A stretch of DNA of 39,387 nt. Origin: an uncultured PS1 clade bacterium (GTDB lineage Bacteria; Pseudomonadota; Alphaproteobacteria; RS24). How positions within the stretch are numbered: position 1 is the first letter of the stretch; every line of letters starts with the position of its first letter. A program made the translations under genes and the position numbers. The stretch spans positions 1-39,387 of the forward strand of contig CACNWB010000016.1 in NCBI GenBank assembly GCA_902624095.1, read 5' to 3'. Of this stretch, positions 8,558-17,358 are shown in pieces. The notes beneath the pieces are model-generated. The model saw only the letters and a list, made by a program, of their open reading frames with translations, did no database searches and was not told where the DNA came from.

Positions 8558-9691
8558 CTATTGCGCCGCCGCGTGCTCCACCTTTGCGGCCAGTTTCAGC
8601 CAGTTTTCAACTAGCCGGTCGACCGCTGCATCACTCGTGTCCCGACCGAGGCTTACACGTATTGCCCCAATAGTTAAATCGTGTTCAAACCCCATGGCAT
8701 CAAGCACATGGCTGCGCGACACCTTGCCGCTGGAACACGCTGCACCTGAGCTCACCGAAATGTCGGCCAAATCCAGTGCCATCACAACAGTTTCGCCGAG
8801 CAGACCGGAAAGCCCGAAACAGCTTGTATTTGGGAGCCGGGGCGCATCTGCCCCGAAAATGCAGATATCCGGCATAGCAGCACGCAAACCTGCTTCCATG
8901 CGGTCGCGTTTGCCGGCAAGTGCCGACACCAACGACAGTTCGCCCACACTCAATTCAGCGGCCAGGCTGAAGCCGATGATACCAGACACATTTTCGGAAC
9001 CACCACGTCGGCCAAGCTCCTGCCCGCCACCGGCAATGGAAGGCGGAACAACAAGTCCGGGACGCACCACAAGCGCGCCAACCCCCATTGGGCCTCCGAT
9101 TTTATGCGCTGAAACCGCAAGCGCATCGCACCCCAAGTCTTCCACGTTTAGCGGTATTTTCCCCGCCGCCTGCACGCCGTCGCAAAACAAAATACTGCCA
9201 TGTGCCGTGACGCGTTCGGCAATCTCGCGAATGGGCTGTAGAACGCCCGTTTCATTATTGGCGACCATCACGCACACAAGCGCCGGGGCCGATGTCGAAA
9301 GTGCCGCATCAAGCGCGGCCATATCAATCACGCCGTCGCTATTGACCGGCAAATTTTCAACGCCAAGCCCACTGGCGGCGGCGGCCTGCCTAACGGCGGC
9401 GTGTTCTATGGTAGAAACCAGAACGCGCTCTAGCTTGCCAGCAGGCGCCGCCCGCAAACCCAGAGCCAGATTACACGCTTCGGTGCCGCCGGAGGTAAAC
9501 ACAACCCCTTCCGGCACGCCCCCGACAAATTCCGCCACACTTGCGCGCGCCTGCTCGACCGCAGCGCGGGCGCGGCGCCCTTCGGCATGAACGGCGGAAG
9601 GATTACCCAATTCTAAGGCTTGCGCCACTGCATTTTGCACCTCGGGGCGTATTGGTGCCGTGGCATTATAATCCAGATAAATGCGGCTCAT
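8558..9691 (-). CDS. Cysteine desulfurase, IscS/NifS-like (group I)
   Basis: A second PLP-dependent cysteine desulfurase in the operon, 377 residues. The start MSRIYLDYNATAPIRPEV is typical of the group. His97 is in IEHAAV, the Schiff-base Lys197 is in SAHKIGG, and the catalytic Cys319 is in SSGAACSSGK on the longer loop of group I enzymes. It is shorter than E. coli IscS (404) and lacks that C-terminal tail, so it fits the NifS/IscS-like branch usually found between iscR and sufB in alphaproteobacteria. The ATG at 9691 overlaps the iscR stop as ATGA. How it shares work with SufS is not known from the sequence; tRNA thiolation or other sulfur transfer is possible. Confidence 0.93.
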   Translation of the reverse strand: MSRIYLDYNATAPIRPEVQNAVAQALELGNPSAVHAEGRRARAAVEQARASVAEFVGGVPEGVVFTSGGTEACNLALGLRAAPAGKLERVLVSTIEHAAVRQAAAASGLGVENLPVNSDGVIDMAALDAALSTSAPALVCVMVANNETGVLQPIREIAERVTAHGSILFCDGVQAAGKIPLNVEDLGCDALAVSAHKIGGPMGVGALVVRPGLVVPPSIAGGGQELGRRGGSENVSGIIGFSLAAELSVGELSLVSALAGKRDRMEAGLRAAMPDICIFGADAPRLPNTSCFGLSGLLGETVVMALDLADISVSSGAACSSGKVSRSHVLDAMGFEHDLTIGAIRVSLGRDTSDAAVDRLVENWLKLAAKVEHAAAQ

Positions 9692-10170
9692 GCGCCCTCT
9701 CCCGCAGGGTGCAAGCCCGAATTTTGCTCGCGTGCGCTTTCAGGAGCCGAAAACGAGTTGCGCAACACCACATCCTCCAGCGTGACGGCATCCAGATATC
9801 CGTAAATGTGGCGTCCCAGTCCGGCCCATAAATCATGCGTCAGGCACCGCGAGTTTCGGACTTGGCAACCGCCTTTGCTAAACTGACAACGCGTCACTTG
9901 AATCGGCTCGTCGACGGCGCGAATAATATCGCCGATGCAAATCTTGGCCGCCTCGTCTGATAGGCAATATCCCCCTTGCGCGCCGCGAATGCTGGTTACC
10001 AGACCAGCACGGCGCAGGCGCGCGAACAATTGTTCCAGATAAGACAGGGAAATGCCTTCGCGCGCGCCAATTTCGGCCAGCGATACAGGCCGTTTGGCGT
10101 CACGGCGTGCTTGAAGAGCAAGATCACTCATCGCCATAACCGCATATCTCCCCTTTGTCGAGAGCTTCAT
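9688..10170 (-). CDS. iscR: Rrf2-family Fe-S regulator IscR
   Basis: Winged-helix transcription factor that senses Fe-S status and leads this operon. In 160 residues: the opening MKLSTKGRYAVMAM is the Rrf2 signature, the DNA-reading helix lies around SLSYLEQLFARLRRAGLV (41-58), followed by the wing RGAQGGY. Cys95, Cys102 and Cys109 with His112 (in CLTHDLW) match the [2Fe-2S] ligand set of E. coli IscR, with six residues between cysteines where E. coli has five. Its ATG at 10170 is preceded by an AGGA ribosome-binding site and lies about 90 bases downstream of a type 1 IscR operator, which points to autorepression. The C-terminal 20 residues are variable. Confidence 0.95.
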   Translation of the reverse strand: MKLSTKGRYAVMAMSDLALQARRDAKRPVSLAEIGAREGISLSYLEQLFARLRRAGLVTSIRGAQGGYCLSDEAAKICIGDIIRAVDEPIQVTRCQFSKGGCQVRNSRCLTHDLWAGLGRHIYGYLDAVTLEDVVLRNSFSAPESAREQNSGLHPAGEGA

Positions 10171-10251
10171 AACCCGTTGTTCCTATTGTACAAATACGAA
10201 AAACCTTGCATTTCTGCCACAAGTTTGGCTATCACAGGGTCCAGTCATTGG

Positions 10252-10280
10252 GGTATATTAATTCCGACTATATTAGTCAA
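10252..10280 (-). promoter_or_regulatory. Promoter of the iscR-suf operon
   Basis: On the minus strand, -35 TTGACT (10280-10275) and -10 TATACC (10257-10252) are separated by 17 bases. The predicted start near 10245 gives a leader of about 75 bases before the iscR ATG. The -35 box lies inside the IscR operator. Confidence 0.65.
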
Positions 10281-10284
10281 GTTT
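10260..10284. promoter_or_regulatory. Type 1 IscR operator
   Basis: The central inverted repeat GACTA-TAT-TAGTC (10266-10278) with its flanks matches the core of the known type 1 IscR motif, YYGACTRwwwYAGTCRRST, at every position; the outermost ATA/TAT flanks match only partly. It covers the -35 box of the leftward iscR promoter, as expected for a repressor site. Fe-S-loaded IscR binding here would shut off the whole operon when clusters are plentiful. The site is also only 42 bases upstream of the rightward hydrolase gene. Confidence 0.82.
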
Positions 10285-10326
10285 AATTCGCCCGATTTGG
10301 AACGCCGATTTGGGGATCAATTTATT

Positions 10327-10974
10327 ATGCCTGAAGTAATTTTTAACGGCCCCGAAGGGCGGCTTGAGGGACGGTTTTTCCAGAGCAAGCAAGCCAGCGC
10401 GCCGATTGCCGTTATTTTGCACCCGCTACCGCAACTCGGCGGCAATATGAATAATCCCATCGCCTATCAAATGTATCACATGTTTCTGGATCGCGGCTTT
10501 TCGGTGCTGCGCTTCAATTTCCGCGGCGTTGGCCGCAGTCAGGGAGAATTTGACAACGGCATTGGGGAATTGTCGGACGCCGCTTCCGCACTTGACTGGC
10601 TGCAAGCCCTGACCAGCGATGCCCGCCAGTGCTGGATCGCCGGATACAGCTTCGGTGCCTGGATTGGCATGCAGCTTTTGATGCGCAGGCCGGAAATTTC
10701 CGGTTTCATCTCCATCGCGCCGCCCGCAAATCTCTATGATTTTTCATTTCTGGCGCCGTGTCCGGCTTCCGGGCTGATTGTGCACGGCACGGCTGATAAA
10801 ATTGTGCCCAAAGAAGACATTGAGCGTCTAGTCGAACGCCTGCAGGCACAAAAAGGCATTACGATTGATTATCACAGTATCAAAAATGCCAATCATTTTT
10901 TCGACACGGATATGCCCACGCTTGAGAACTCGCTAACGCAATATCTCGACCGGCGCATTTCCGAAATCGGCTAA
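10327..10974 (+). CDS. Alpha/beta hydrolase next to iscR
   Basis: A 215-residue serine hydrolase of the compact alpha/beta type. The catalytic triad is readable: nucleophile Ser108 in GYSFG, Asp157 in HGTADKIVP, His190 in NANHFF. HPLPQLGG near residue 32 and FRGVGRSQG near 66 are typical of this family. The ATG at 10327 is preceded by a GGGGAT ribosome-binding stretch; the frame is open further upstream, but that part crosses iscR on the other strand and is not conserved-looking. There is no signal peptide, so it is probably cytosolic. The substrate is unknown. Placement divergent from iscR, with the IscR operator in its upstream region, suggests possible co-regulation, which is inference. 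Confidence 0.88.
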   Translation: MPEVIFNGPEGRLEGRFFQSKQASAPIAVILHPLPQLGGNMNNPIAYQMYHMFLDRGFSVLRFNFRGVGRSQGEFDNGIGELSDAASALDWLQALTSDARQCWIAGYSFGAWIGMQLLMRRPEISGFISIAPPANLYDFSFLAPCPASGLIVHGTADKIVPKEDIERLVERLQAQKGITIDYHSIKNANHFFDTDMPTLENSLTQYLDRRISEIG

Positions 10975-10991
10975 CTGGCCCTCCAGTTTTT
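10973..10991 (+). terminator. Hairpin with T-run at the hydrolase/anmK junction
   Basis: AACTGG (10973-10978), loop CCCT, CCAGTT (10983-10988), and a run of five T ending at 10991. It has the form of a rho-independent terminator for rightward transcription, though the stem is only 6 bp. It overlaps the stop codons of both convergent genes. On the minus strand no T-run follows, so it should not act on anmK. Confidence 0.55.
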
Positions 10992-12096
10992 ACGGATTAT
11001 ACCTGCGACCACCCACAATGGGGCGGGACACGCCGGTCGTTTGCGGTACACTTGTTGGCAAACCGAGGCAATGACGCACAGCCAGCCACGCGAATGCTTC
11101 GGCTTCCAGCGCATCGCCCGCCCAGCCCAGCGCATCGCAATTTTGTACAAACACGCCAGTCCGCTTTTGTAACGCTTCCATCAGCGTAAGATTATGGCGG
11201 CCGCCACCACAAACGACTAATCGCGCGGGTTTGTATCCGACAATTTCCAACCCCCGCGCGACCGCCGCCGCGGTGAAGGCGGTTAGTGTCGCCGCGCCGT
11301 CTTCGGGCGATAATGCTGCGACTGGCGACGGGTCAAAAGCCAGACGGTCTAGCGATTTGGGCGGCGCACGATCAAAAAAGACATGCGACAATAGCCTTTG
11401 CAAAGCCATCTCATTGACACGCCCATTGCGCGCCAGTGCGCCATCGGCATCATATGGGCGACCGGTTTTTGCGCTTACCCAGTCGTCGAGCAGTGCATTG
11501 CCTGGACCGGTGTCAAAAGCGCAGATTTTGCCGCCCTCATCCACTAAGGTAATATTGGCGACCCCACCAATATTCAAAACGCCGAGCGACCCGGACTGAC
11601 TTTTTGCACGGGCCGCATGAAACAAAGGCGCGAGGGGAGCCCCCTGCCCACCACTGGCAATATCGTCCAGCCGAAACTGGCCGACCACCGTACAAGCCGA
11701 AACGCGCGCGAGTAATTGCGGGTCGCCAATCTGAACCGTGATACCTGCTTCGGGCTGATGCAACACTGTTTGTCCGTGAAACCCGACCAGCGTAAACGCC
11801 ACATTATGGTTTGCCCGAAACCGCGTGATCGCCTCAATATGCGCTTCGCTGACCAGAAGGTCGGCACTGCGCACGGGCTCCGGCCAAGCGTCGGACGACG
11901 TCCAATCCGACGGCTTCGCATTTCGGGCGGCCTCCAATGCGGCCTGCAACAGGCCTCGGGCTTCTTCATCATAGGGTACATAAAGCTGGCCCAGAGAACG
12001 AATGATGTTTTCCCCGTCGGTTTCGATTGCGGCCGCGTCAATGCCGTCGAGCGAGGTGCCGCTCATCAATCCGAGAACCGTATGTAATTTCGTCAT
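10990..12096 (-). CDS. anmK: Anhydro-N-acetylmuramic acid kinase
   Basis: Recycles cell-wall anhydro-MurNAc by simultaneous hydrolysis and phosphorylation to MurNAc-6-phosphate in the cytosol. The 368 residues match the family. GLMSGTSLDGIDAA (residues 9-22) is the phosphate-binding motif of this hexokinase/actin-like fold. VGFHGQTVLHQP, NIGGVANIT, DTGPGNALLD and VVCGGGRHN follow in the expected order, ending in EAEAFAWLAVRH. The ATG at 12096 lies only 43 bases from the divergent tyrS start. No etherase partner (MurQ) is in the window. Confidence 0.96.
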   Translation of the reverse strand: MTKLHTVLGLMSGTSLDGIDAAAIETDGENIIRSLGQLYVPYDEEARGLLQAALEAARNAKPSDWTSSDAWPEPVRSADLLVSEAHIEAITRFRANHNVAFTLVGFHGQTVLHQPEAGITVQIGDPQLLARVSACTVVGQFRLDDIASGGQGAPLAPLFHAARAKSQSGSLGVLNIGGVANITLVDEGGKICAFDTGPGNALLDDWVSAKTGRPYDADGALARNGRVNEMALQRLLSHVFFDRAPPKSLDRLAFDPSPVAALSPEDGAATLTAFTAAAVARGLEIVGYKPARLVVCGGGRHNLTLMEALQKRTGVFVQNCDALGWAGDALEAEAFAWLAVRHCLGLPTSVPQTTGVSRPIVGGRRYNP

Positions 12097-12101
12097 ATCC
12101 G

Positions 12102-12130
12102 TTGACCTGCAACACTTGTTTGCGTATCTC
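12102..12130 (+). promoter_or_regulatory. Probable tyrS promoter
   Basis: -35 TTGACC (12102-12107), a 17-base spacer, and -10 TATCTC (12125-12130). The expected start point, near 12137, is about three bases before the tyrS ATG at 12140, and there is no ribosome-binding sequence between them, so tyrS may have a leaderless mRNA. Confidence 0.55.
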
Positions 12131-12139
12131 TAGCCCATC

Positions 12140-13393
12140 ATGACAGATTTCAAGTCAGAATTCCTCTCTTCGCTTGATGCGCGAGGGTTTATCGCCCAGT
12201 GCACAGACAATGATGGCCTAGACGCGGAGGCCAGCGAAACCGTGATGACTGGTTATATCGGATATGACTGCACTGCTCCCAGCCTACATGTCGGCAATCT
12301 TATTTCCATTTTGATGTTGCGCCGACTGCAACAGACAGGCCACAGGCCGATCGTTGTCATCGGCGGTGGTACAACGAAAGTCGGTGACCCGTCGGGCAAG
12401 GACGAAAGCCGCCAAGTGCTGAGCGACGCGCAGATAGCCGAAAACAAGCAAACCATTCGCGCAACATTTGAGCGTTTCCTCACTTTTGGTGATGGGCCGC
12501 AAGATGCCATTCTGGTTGATAATGATGATTGGCTGTCGGAACTCGATTACATCGCTTTCTTACGCGATTATGGGCGGCATTTTTCGATTAATCGCATGTT
12601 AAACTTTGACAGTGTGAAACTGCGCCTCGATCGGGAGCAGCCGCTGAGTTTCCTTGAATTCAATTACATGATTTTGCAGGCTTATGACTTTCTGGAATTG
12701 CATCGGCGCTATAATTGCGTGTTGCAGATGGGCGGCTCCGACCAATGGGGCAATATTGTCAATGGTATCGAACTGGCGCGGCGCACCGATCAGGCAGCGC
12801 TGTTTGGTTTGACGACAAATTTGCTGACGACATCTTCGGGCGCGAAAATGGGCAAGACCGCACAAGGTGCGGTCTGGCTAAACGCCGATATGCTGCCCGT
12901 CTACGACTATTGGCAGTTTTGGCGCAACACTGAAGACGGAGACATTGGCCGGTTTTTGCGGCTGTTCACCGAATTGCCGGAAACGGAAATTACCCGCCTT
13001 GCGAAGCTGGAGGGGGCGGAACTTAACGATGCCAAAAAGGCGCTCGCGACCGAAGCCACAGCCATGTGCCATGGTCGCGATGCGGCGCAAAAAGCCGAAG
13101 CCACAGCCCGTGAAACTTTCGAGGGCGGCGGCAAAAGCGCCGACCTGCCCAGCGTGGCACTCGATGCTGGCCAGCTCAATACTGGCATCGGACTTCTGGA
13201 AGCCTTTGTGCTAGCAGGGCTTGCGGGTTCTAATAGCGAAGCGCGGCGGCTAGTTCAAGGCGGCGGCGCGCGCATCAACGATGCAGCACAAAATGACATT
13301 ACCCGAATGCTCACCCAATCAGATATCAAAGATGGTTTTATAAAGCTCTCGGCAGGTAAAAAACGTCATGTTTTACTGGTGGCTGAGGGCTAG
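12140..13393 (+). CDS. tyrS: Tyrosyl-tRNA synthetase
   Basis: Class I aminoacyl-tRNA synthetase that charges tRNA-Tyr. 417 residues. The HIGH-type motif is HVGN (50-53) after GYDCTAPS, tyrosine-site residues lie in [12 protein letters not shown] and [10 protein letters not shown], and the KMSKS-type loop is KMGKT (236-240). An S4-like RNA-binding domain occupies about residues 345-413 ([16 protein letters not shown]). The GC-rich bacterial TyrRS layout is complete. The ATG has no Shine-Dalgarno in front of it. The last base pairs of its TAG stop are shared with the stop of the convergent AsmA-like gene. Confidence 0.97.
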   Translation: MTDFKSEFLSSLDARGFIAQCTDNDGLDAEASETVMTGYIGYDCTAPSLHVGNLISILMLRRLQQTGHRPIVVIGGGTTKVGDPSGKDESRQVLSDAQIAENKQTIRATFERFLTFGDGPQDAILVDNDDWLSELDYIAFLRDYGRHFSINRMLNFDSVKLRLDREQPLSFLEFNYMILQAYDFLELHRRYNCVLQMGGSDQWGNIVNGIELARRTDQAALFGLTTNLLTTSSGAKMGKTAQGAVWLNADMLPVYDYWQFWRNTEDGDIGRFLRLFTELPETEITRLAKLEGAELNDAKKALATEATAMCHGRDAAQKAEATARETFEGGGKSADLPSVALDAGQLNTGIGLLEAFVLAGLAGSNSEARRLVQGGGARINDAAQNDITRMLTQSDIKDGFIKLSAGKKRHVLLVAEG

Positions 13394-16300
13394 TCGTCGA
13401 GCTCGTCTTCAACCAGATCGTCGTCCGTCACAGTGACTTCGGGCAATTCACCAATGCCGATTTCGAAAACGCGCCGCAAAATACCCGGCGTTAAAACCGA
13501 CAGCGGATTAACCAGCAATGACAGATCGTTCGTCGTGCCGCCTACGCGATAGCTGAAGCCGAACACACCCTCGCCCTCGCGCCCTGTCAAAACCCGACCG
13601 ATCAGAGGAACTTTTTCCAGAACCGAATTAATGCCATAGGCGGGCACAACCGTACCGCCAAAATCAACCTCGCGTGTGCCCACGTTGAAAGCACCTTGCG
13701 TCGTCAGGCCAAGCGCTGGCCCGTTGAAGCGCCCAGATTTTAGCCTGAGCCTTCCATCATGCAAGGTGAATTTGAACTGCGCGACATCAAAGGCAATTCC
13801 ATCACCCGACAAAGTATCGGCAATGCCAGTTAAGGAGCCTAGCGACAGAAGTCGCGCCAGCACGGGCACCTTGCGGGCACGAAATGCCTGCATTTCAAAC
13901 CACCCATCAATATCCCGCGGGTCACCGTCCGCTGACACGCCGTTATCGAAAAAACTTCCCTGCAACAGTAAGGCACCACCTTCCAGATCAGGCAGAAAAC
14001 CCAACAACCGTATGAGATTACTTCCATTTTCGGCCTGCAACGAATAGCTACGCAAATTTGGGGATGTACGCGCCAAATCACCGATGAGTTCCGAACCGTC
14101 CGCAAATGTGCCCTGCAGTTGGATGCGCTCGTAGCGACCATCCGTGGCATTCATAATGAGCCGAAAACCGTCGAGGCGTTCTTCATGCGACCCATCAAGA
14201 GTGTCAATCTGGGCCTCAATCGAAAAATTATCTCCCAAAATTGCGTTAATACTTTCGGAAAACAGCCGGTCTGATGAACCCGCATTCCCAAATGCCGCGG
14301 CGACTGGGTCGTTGACAAGAAATTTTGTCGCGCGGAGCGAAACCTGTCGATATCCGCCCATTTCAGTAAGGCCAAAGGTCACATTTTTCATGTCTCCCAA
14401 GTCAAAAATGGGCATGGTAATGCGCGACAGGTTGGCGCTGGTAAAATCAGCTCGGCCCGCAACCGGGTTTTCCCCTTCTTCTTCATAGCTAAATGCTAGT
14501 GTGCGCGTATCTGCCTCAACCGCATTATCAACGCGACCCGACAAACGAGCGCGGGTTCCAGCTTCCTTGGTGTGGGTAAGGGGCATAAAAGAAACCTCGC
14601 TTTGGGTCAAATCGGCATTGAAGTGATAAGCGAGCGGCTTAGTGATCGATCCGTCAAATTTAATGTTTATCGGCACGCCGCCCGTCAGACGGTTGCCAGC
14701 CCATTCGTACCCGAGGGCGTTAAAATCCTCACCGGACAGTGTTTCAGATATCGCCAATCGCGAGGGCCGCAGGGGCTCCTCCGGTGCGTTCGCTAATCCT
14801 TGCTGCCAGTTAAAATTGAGCGGTACATTATTGACCCTCCCCCGCCCGGCAATATTGAAACCGCGCGCGTCCAAATCTACGAACCCTCTAATATTGTCGA
14901 TTTGATAAGCACCCAGTCTGCCGGCAACGGCAACGTCCGATCCCGTACCCGAAACCTTAAAGACGATGTCGGCGAGCTTGGGCCTGAAGAGCGGCATGTT
15001 CAAAACCGTTGTCGCGCGAACCTGCCCCGAAAGGCGGGTCAGGTCAAAATCGACATTGCGGAGCAATACAAAAGGCGGTCGGTTGAGATGATACAATATT
15101 ATGCCTAGGTCGCCTGACGCATCAAAGCTGACGACAGAAGGAGCACCTTGCGCACGGTAATCGCGCACTTCTAATTTGCCCGACACTATATCGACCGTCT
15201 GGTCGGCTTTCGCATTGTTCGGATCAGACAATATCATTCGCCCGTCGGACAGATCGGCTTGAAAAGAAGTGCCGCGCATAACGAAATTTGCACGAGCATT
15301 TGCTATTGGCGGCAGATGCCGCAAGGGCCGAATGCTGATGTCGCTGAATTGCATTGTCAGTGCTAAAGCTTCCTCGCGCATCGGGTTGCCCTTCTTGCGC
15401 GACACAAGCTCATCAAGGCTCGCATTTAAAGCGATAGAGGCCCCCTCAATACGACCGCCAGAGATGTTTTCTGTTACCCATTGCCGCGTCCACTGCCCTA
15501 TTTTGACTGGCCATAAGTTAAAAGCCGTTTCGCGCGCCAGTGTATCGAAGGTCAAAGCCAAGCCGATTTTCGGCAGTCCGTCAGAAAAATCAATATCGCC
15601 CGAAAGCGCAGCCTTCTCGTTTTGCACCGAGAGACTACCAGTATCAATAACAAGACGGTTTGTGGCACCAAGAAAGGTCAAACCCAGATCAGCTCGGGCA
15701 TTGCGTATCGGTGCTGGCAAAAATGACGGCACATTAATATCAATCTTCTGACCGTCGACCCGCGCGGTGACAACGTCAATATCGCCCTCCGGTGTCAGGG
15801 CAAAATCCGCTGTGCCTGCAAAGCGTACGCCGACTCCGTCGACATTTATGCGACCTTTTTTCAAGGTTATCGACTGCGCCGCCAGATCGGTTTCCAAGTC
15901 CAACTCAATGCGGCTGACCCCGAAGCGCCTCTCGGAAAGCGACACAACACCGTCTTTCAGCCTGATATTGACCTCGCCACGCTTGGGCGTGCCATCCGTG
16001 CCTAACTCGAACCCCAATTCGGCATCTACCGGCAATGAAAGCGCCGACAAGGGCGCGAAAAGAGAGCTGAAACCGGCCAAATCTGCAGGGTTCACCTGTT
16101 TAATTTGCACATCCACGCGACCGCCCTTGCCGAGTTCGGTATAGGCGCGTCCCGAAACCTGCGTCAGATTTTCGCCGCGAAAATATGAAAGCTGTAGCTC
16201 GCTGCGCAGGCCACCATCTTGACGCATCAGCAGAAATTTCGACCCTTCCGGCGGATGCAGGCCATCAGTGCCGCGGATCAAAATATCGCGCACGGAAACA

Positions 16301-16746
16301 TCTTCGATATAGCGCGTGAACTGGGCATCAGCCGCACTGAGGCGCGAAATGGCCGCGAACAAATCATTAAGCGTCGATGTCTGCACGCGGCGTTCGCCAG
16401 CCTGCAATTCAAGCCGATTAACGTGCAAATCGGACAGCGCCAACACACCGTCAATCCAGAGCGCCTCGGCACTGGGATAAAGTGTCACCTTGTCAGCCCG
16501 CAGCACATCACCCGTCGTGCCAATATAGGAAATGCTGTCTGCCGTAATAAACGGCACTTCGCGTTGCGGCGACCATACGAGTTGCGCTCCATCCACCGAA
16601 AACTGGGCATCCGCCTCGAAATCTACCAATTGCCGGATCATGAATTCCGCCGTCAGGCCAAGCGGGATCGGGCGGACAAATAATATGCCGATAGTGCCGA
16701 CCAGCAGCAGCAGCAAACCCAGAAAAAAGCCCGCAATATATTTCAT
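13390..16746 (-). CDS. Large AsmA/YhdP-like envelope protein
   Basis: A 1118-residue protein with one N-terminal membrane anchor (residues about 4-25, [19 protein letters not shown]) followed by a long repetitive beta-rich body and an AsmA-like C-terminal domain near residues 940-1090 ([37 protein letters not shown]). This is the DUF3971/AsmA-like type related to YhdP and TamB, bridge-like proteins thought to carry phospholipids between inner and outer membranes. The last 20 residues are strongly acidic. An AGGAG ribosome-binding site precedes two adjacent possible starts, TTG at 16749 and ATG at 16746; ATG is taken here. Its stop shares bases with the tyrS stop. Transport function is inferred from the family. 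Confidence 0.85.
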   Translation of the reverse strand: MKYIAGFFLGLLLLLVGTIGILFVRPIPLGLTAEFMIRQLVDFEADAQFSVDGAQLVWSPQREVPFITADSISYIGTTGDVLRADKVTLYPSAEALWIDGVLALSDLHVNRLELQAGERRVQTSTLNDLFAAISRLSAADAQFTRYIEDVSVRDILIRGTDGLHPPEGSKFLLMRQDGGLRSELQLSYFRGENLTQVSGRAYTELGKGGRVDVQIKQVNPADLAGFSSLFAPLSALSLPVDAELGFELGTDGTPKRGEVNIRLKDGVVSLSERRFGVSRIELDLETDLAAQSITLKKGRINVDGVGVRFAGTADFALTPEGDIDVVTARVDGQKIDINVPSFLPAPIRNARADLGLTFLGATNRLVIDTGSLSVQNEKAALSGDIDFSDGLPKIGLALTFDTLARETAFNLWPVKIGQWTRQWVTENISGGRIEGASIALNASLDELVSRKKGNPMREEALALTMQFSDISIRPLRHLPPIANARANFVMRGTSFQADLSDGRMILSDPNNAKADQTVDIVSGKLEVRDYRAQGAPSVVSFDASGDLGIILYHLNRPPFVLLRNVDFDLTRLSGQVRATTVLNMPLFRPKLADIVFKVSGTGSDVAVAGRLGAYQIDNIRGFVDLDARGFNIAGRGRVNNVPLNFNWQQGLANAPEEPLRPSRLAISETLSGEDFNALGYEWAGNRLTGGVPINIKFDGSITKPLAYHFNADLTQSEVSFMPLTHTKEAGTRARLSGRVDNAVEADTRTLAFSYEEEGENPVAGRADFTSANLSRITMPIFDLGDMKNVTFGLTEMGGYRQVSLRATKFLVNDPVAAAFGNAGSSDRLFSESINAILGDNFSIEAQIDTLDGSHEERLDGFRLIMNATDGRYERIQLQGTFADGSELIGDLARTSPNLRSYSLQAENGSNLIRLLGFLPDLEGGALLLQGSFFDNGVSADGDPRDIDGWFEMQAFRARKVPVLARLLSLGSLTGIADTLSGDGIAFDVAQFKFTLHDGRLRLKSGRFNGPALGLTTQGAFNVGTREVDFGGTVVPAYGINSVLEKVPLIGRVLTGREGEGVFGFSYRVGGTTNDLSLLVNPLSVLTPGILRRVFEIGIGELPEVTVTDDDLVEDELDD

Positions 16747-16791
16747 CAATTAATCGGTCTCCTGACCCTGTAGAGCTCAAAAAAACTTAAT

Positions 16792-16803
16792 TCACAATTG
16801 TGA
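16792..16803. promoter_or_regulatory. Perfect 12-base palindrome upstream of bcp
   Basis: TCACAATTGTGA, a perfect palindrome, lies between the divergent AsmA-like gene and bcp and ends two bases before the bcp -35 box. It has the size and position of a dimeric regulator's operator. The regulator is not identifiable; the half sites face the opposite way from a CRP site. Confidence 0.4.
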
Positions 16804-16805
16804 CC

Positions 16806-16834
16806 TTGACATGGCGCCCCTGTCGGACAAATAC
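16806..16834 (+). promoter_or_regulatory. Probable bcp promoter
   Basis: A consensus -35 TTGACA (16806-16811) is followed after 17 bases by AAATAC, or after 18 bases by AATACA, as a weaker -10. Transcription from here would give a leader of about 50 bases ending in the GGGAG ribosome-binding site of bcp. Confidence 0.5.
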
Positions 16835-16890
16835 AGGTAAGCTACCTCAAAGGTTTCATAGCAGTATGATTTGCAAAACGGGAGATTAAA

Positions 16891-17358
16891 ATGCCGCAAA
16901 CACTTGAAGTTGGTTCAAAAGCACCTGATTTTTCATGTGCAGCCGACGGCGACCGGCAAGTGTCGCTGGCCGATTACGCCGGGAAAAAACTGGTAATTTA
17001 TTTCTACCCGAAAGACGACACGCCGGGATGCACAACTGAAGCGATTGAATTTACAGCCAAACATGATGCCTTTGCCGCCGCCAACACGGAGCTTGTTGGT
17101 GTTTCGGCTGACAGTGTCGAAAAGCATGAAAAATTCAAAACCAAGCACAATCTGGGTGTGACACTGCTGAGTGACCCTGACCATAAAATGCTCAAAGCCT
17201 ATGGCGTTTGGGTGGAAAAAAACATGTACGGCAGAAAATATATGGGTATTGAGCGGACGACTTTTCTCGTAGGCGAAGACGGCAAAATTCTAAATATCTG
17301 GCGCAAAGTACGTGTGAAAGGCCATGTCAAGGCTGTGCTGGAGACCGTCAGCTCGTGA
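16891..17358 (+). CDS. bcp: Thioredoxin-dependent peroxiredoxin (BCP/PrxQ)
   Basis: Reduces hydrogen peroxide and organic hydroperoxides in the cytosol using a thiol reductant. 155 residues with the thioredoxin-like fold: GSKAPDFS at the start, FYPKDDTPGCTTEA with the peroxidatic Cys near residue 47, VGVSADSVEKHEKF, and LLSDPDHKMLKAYGVW. The resolving Cys found five residues on in E. coli BCP is absent (CTTEAI), so the enzyme would work as a 1-Cys type or use another thiol; the only other Cys is near residue 16. GGGAG lies 7 bases before the ATG. The stop overlaps the GTG start of the next gene (GTGA). Confidence 0.95.
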   Translation: MPQTLEVGSKAPDFSCAADGDRQVSLADYAGKKLVIYFYPKDDTPGCTTEAIEFTAKHDAFAAANTELVGVSADSVEKHEKFKTKHNLGVTLLSDPDHKMLKAYGVWVEKNMYGRKYMGIERTTFLVGEDGKILNIWRKVRVKGHVKAVLETVSS

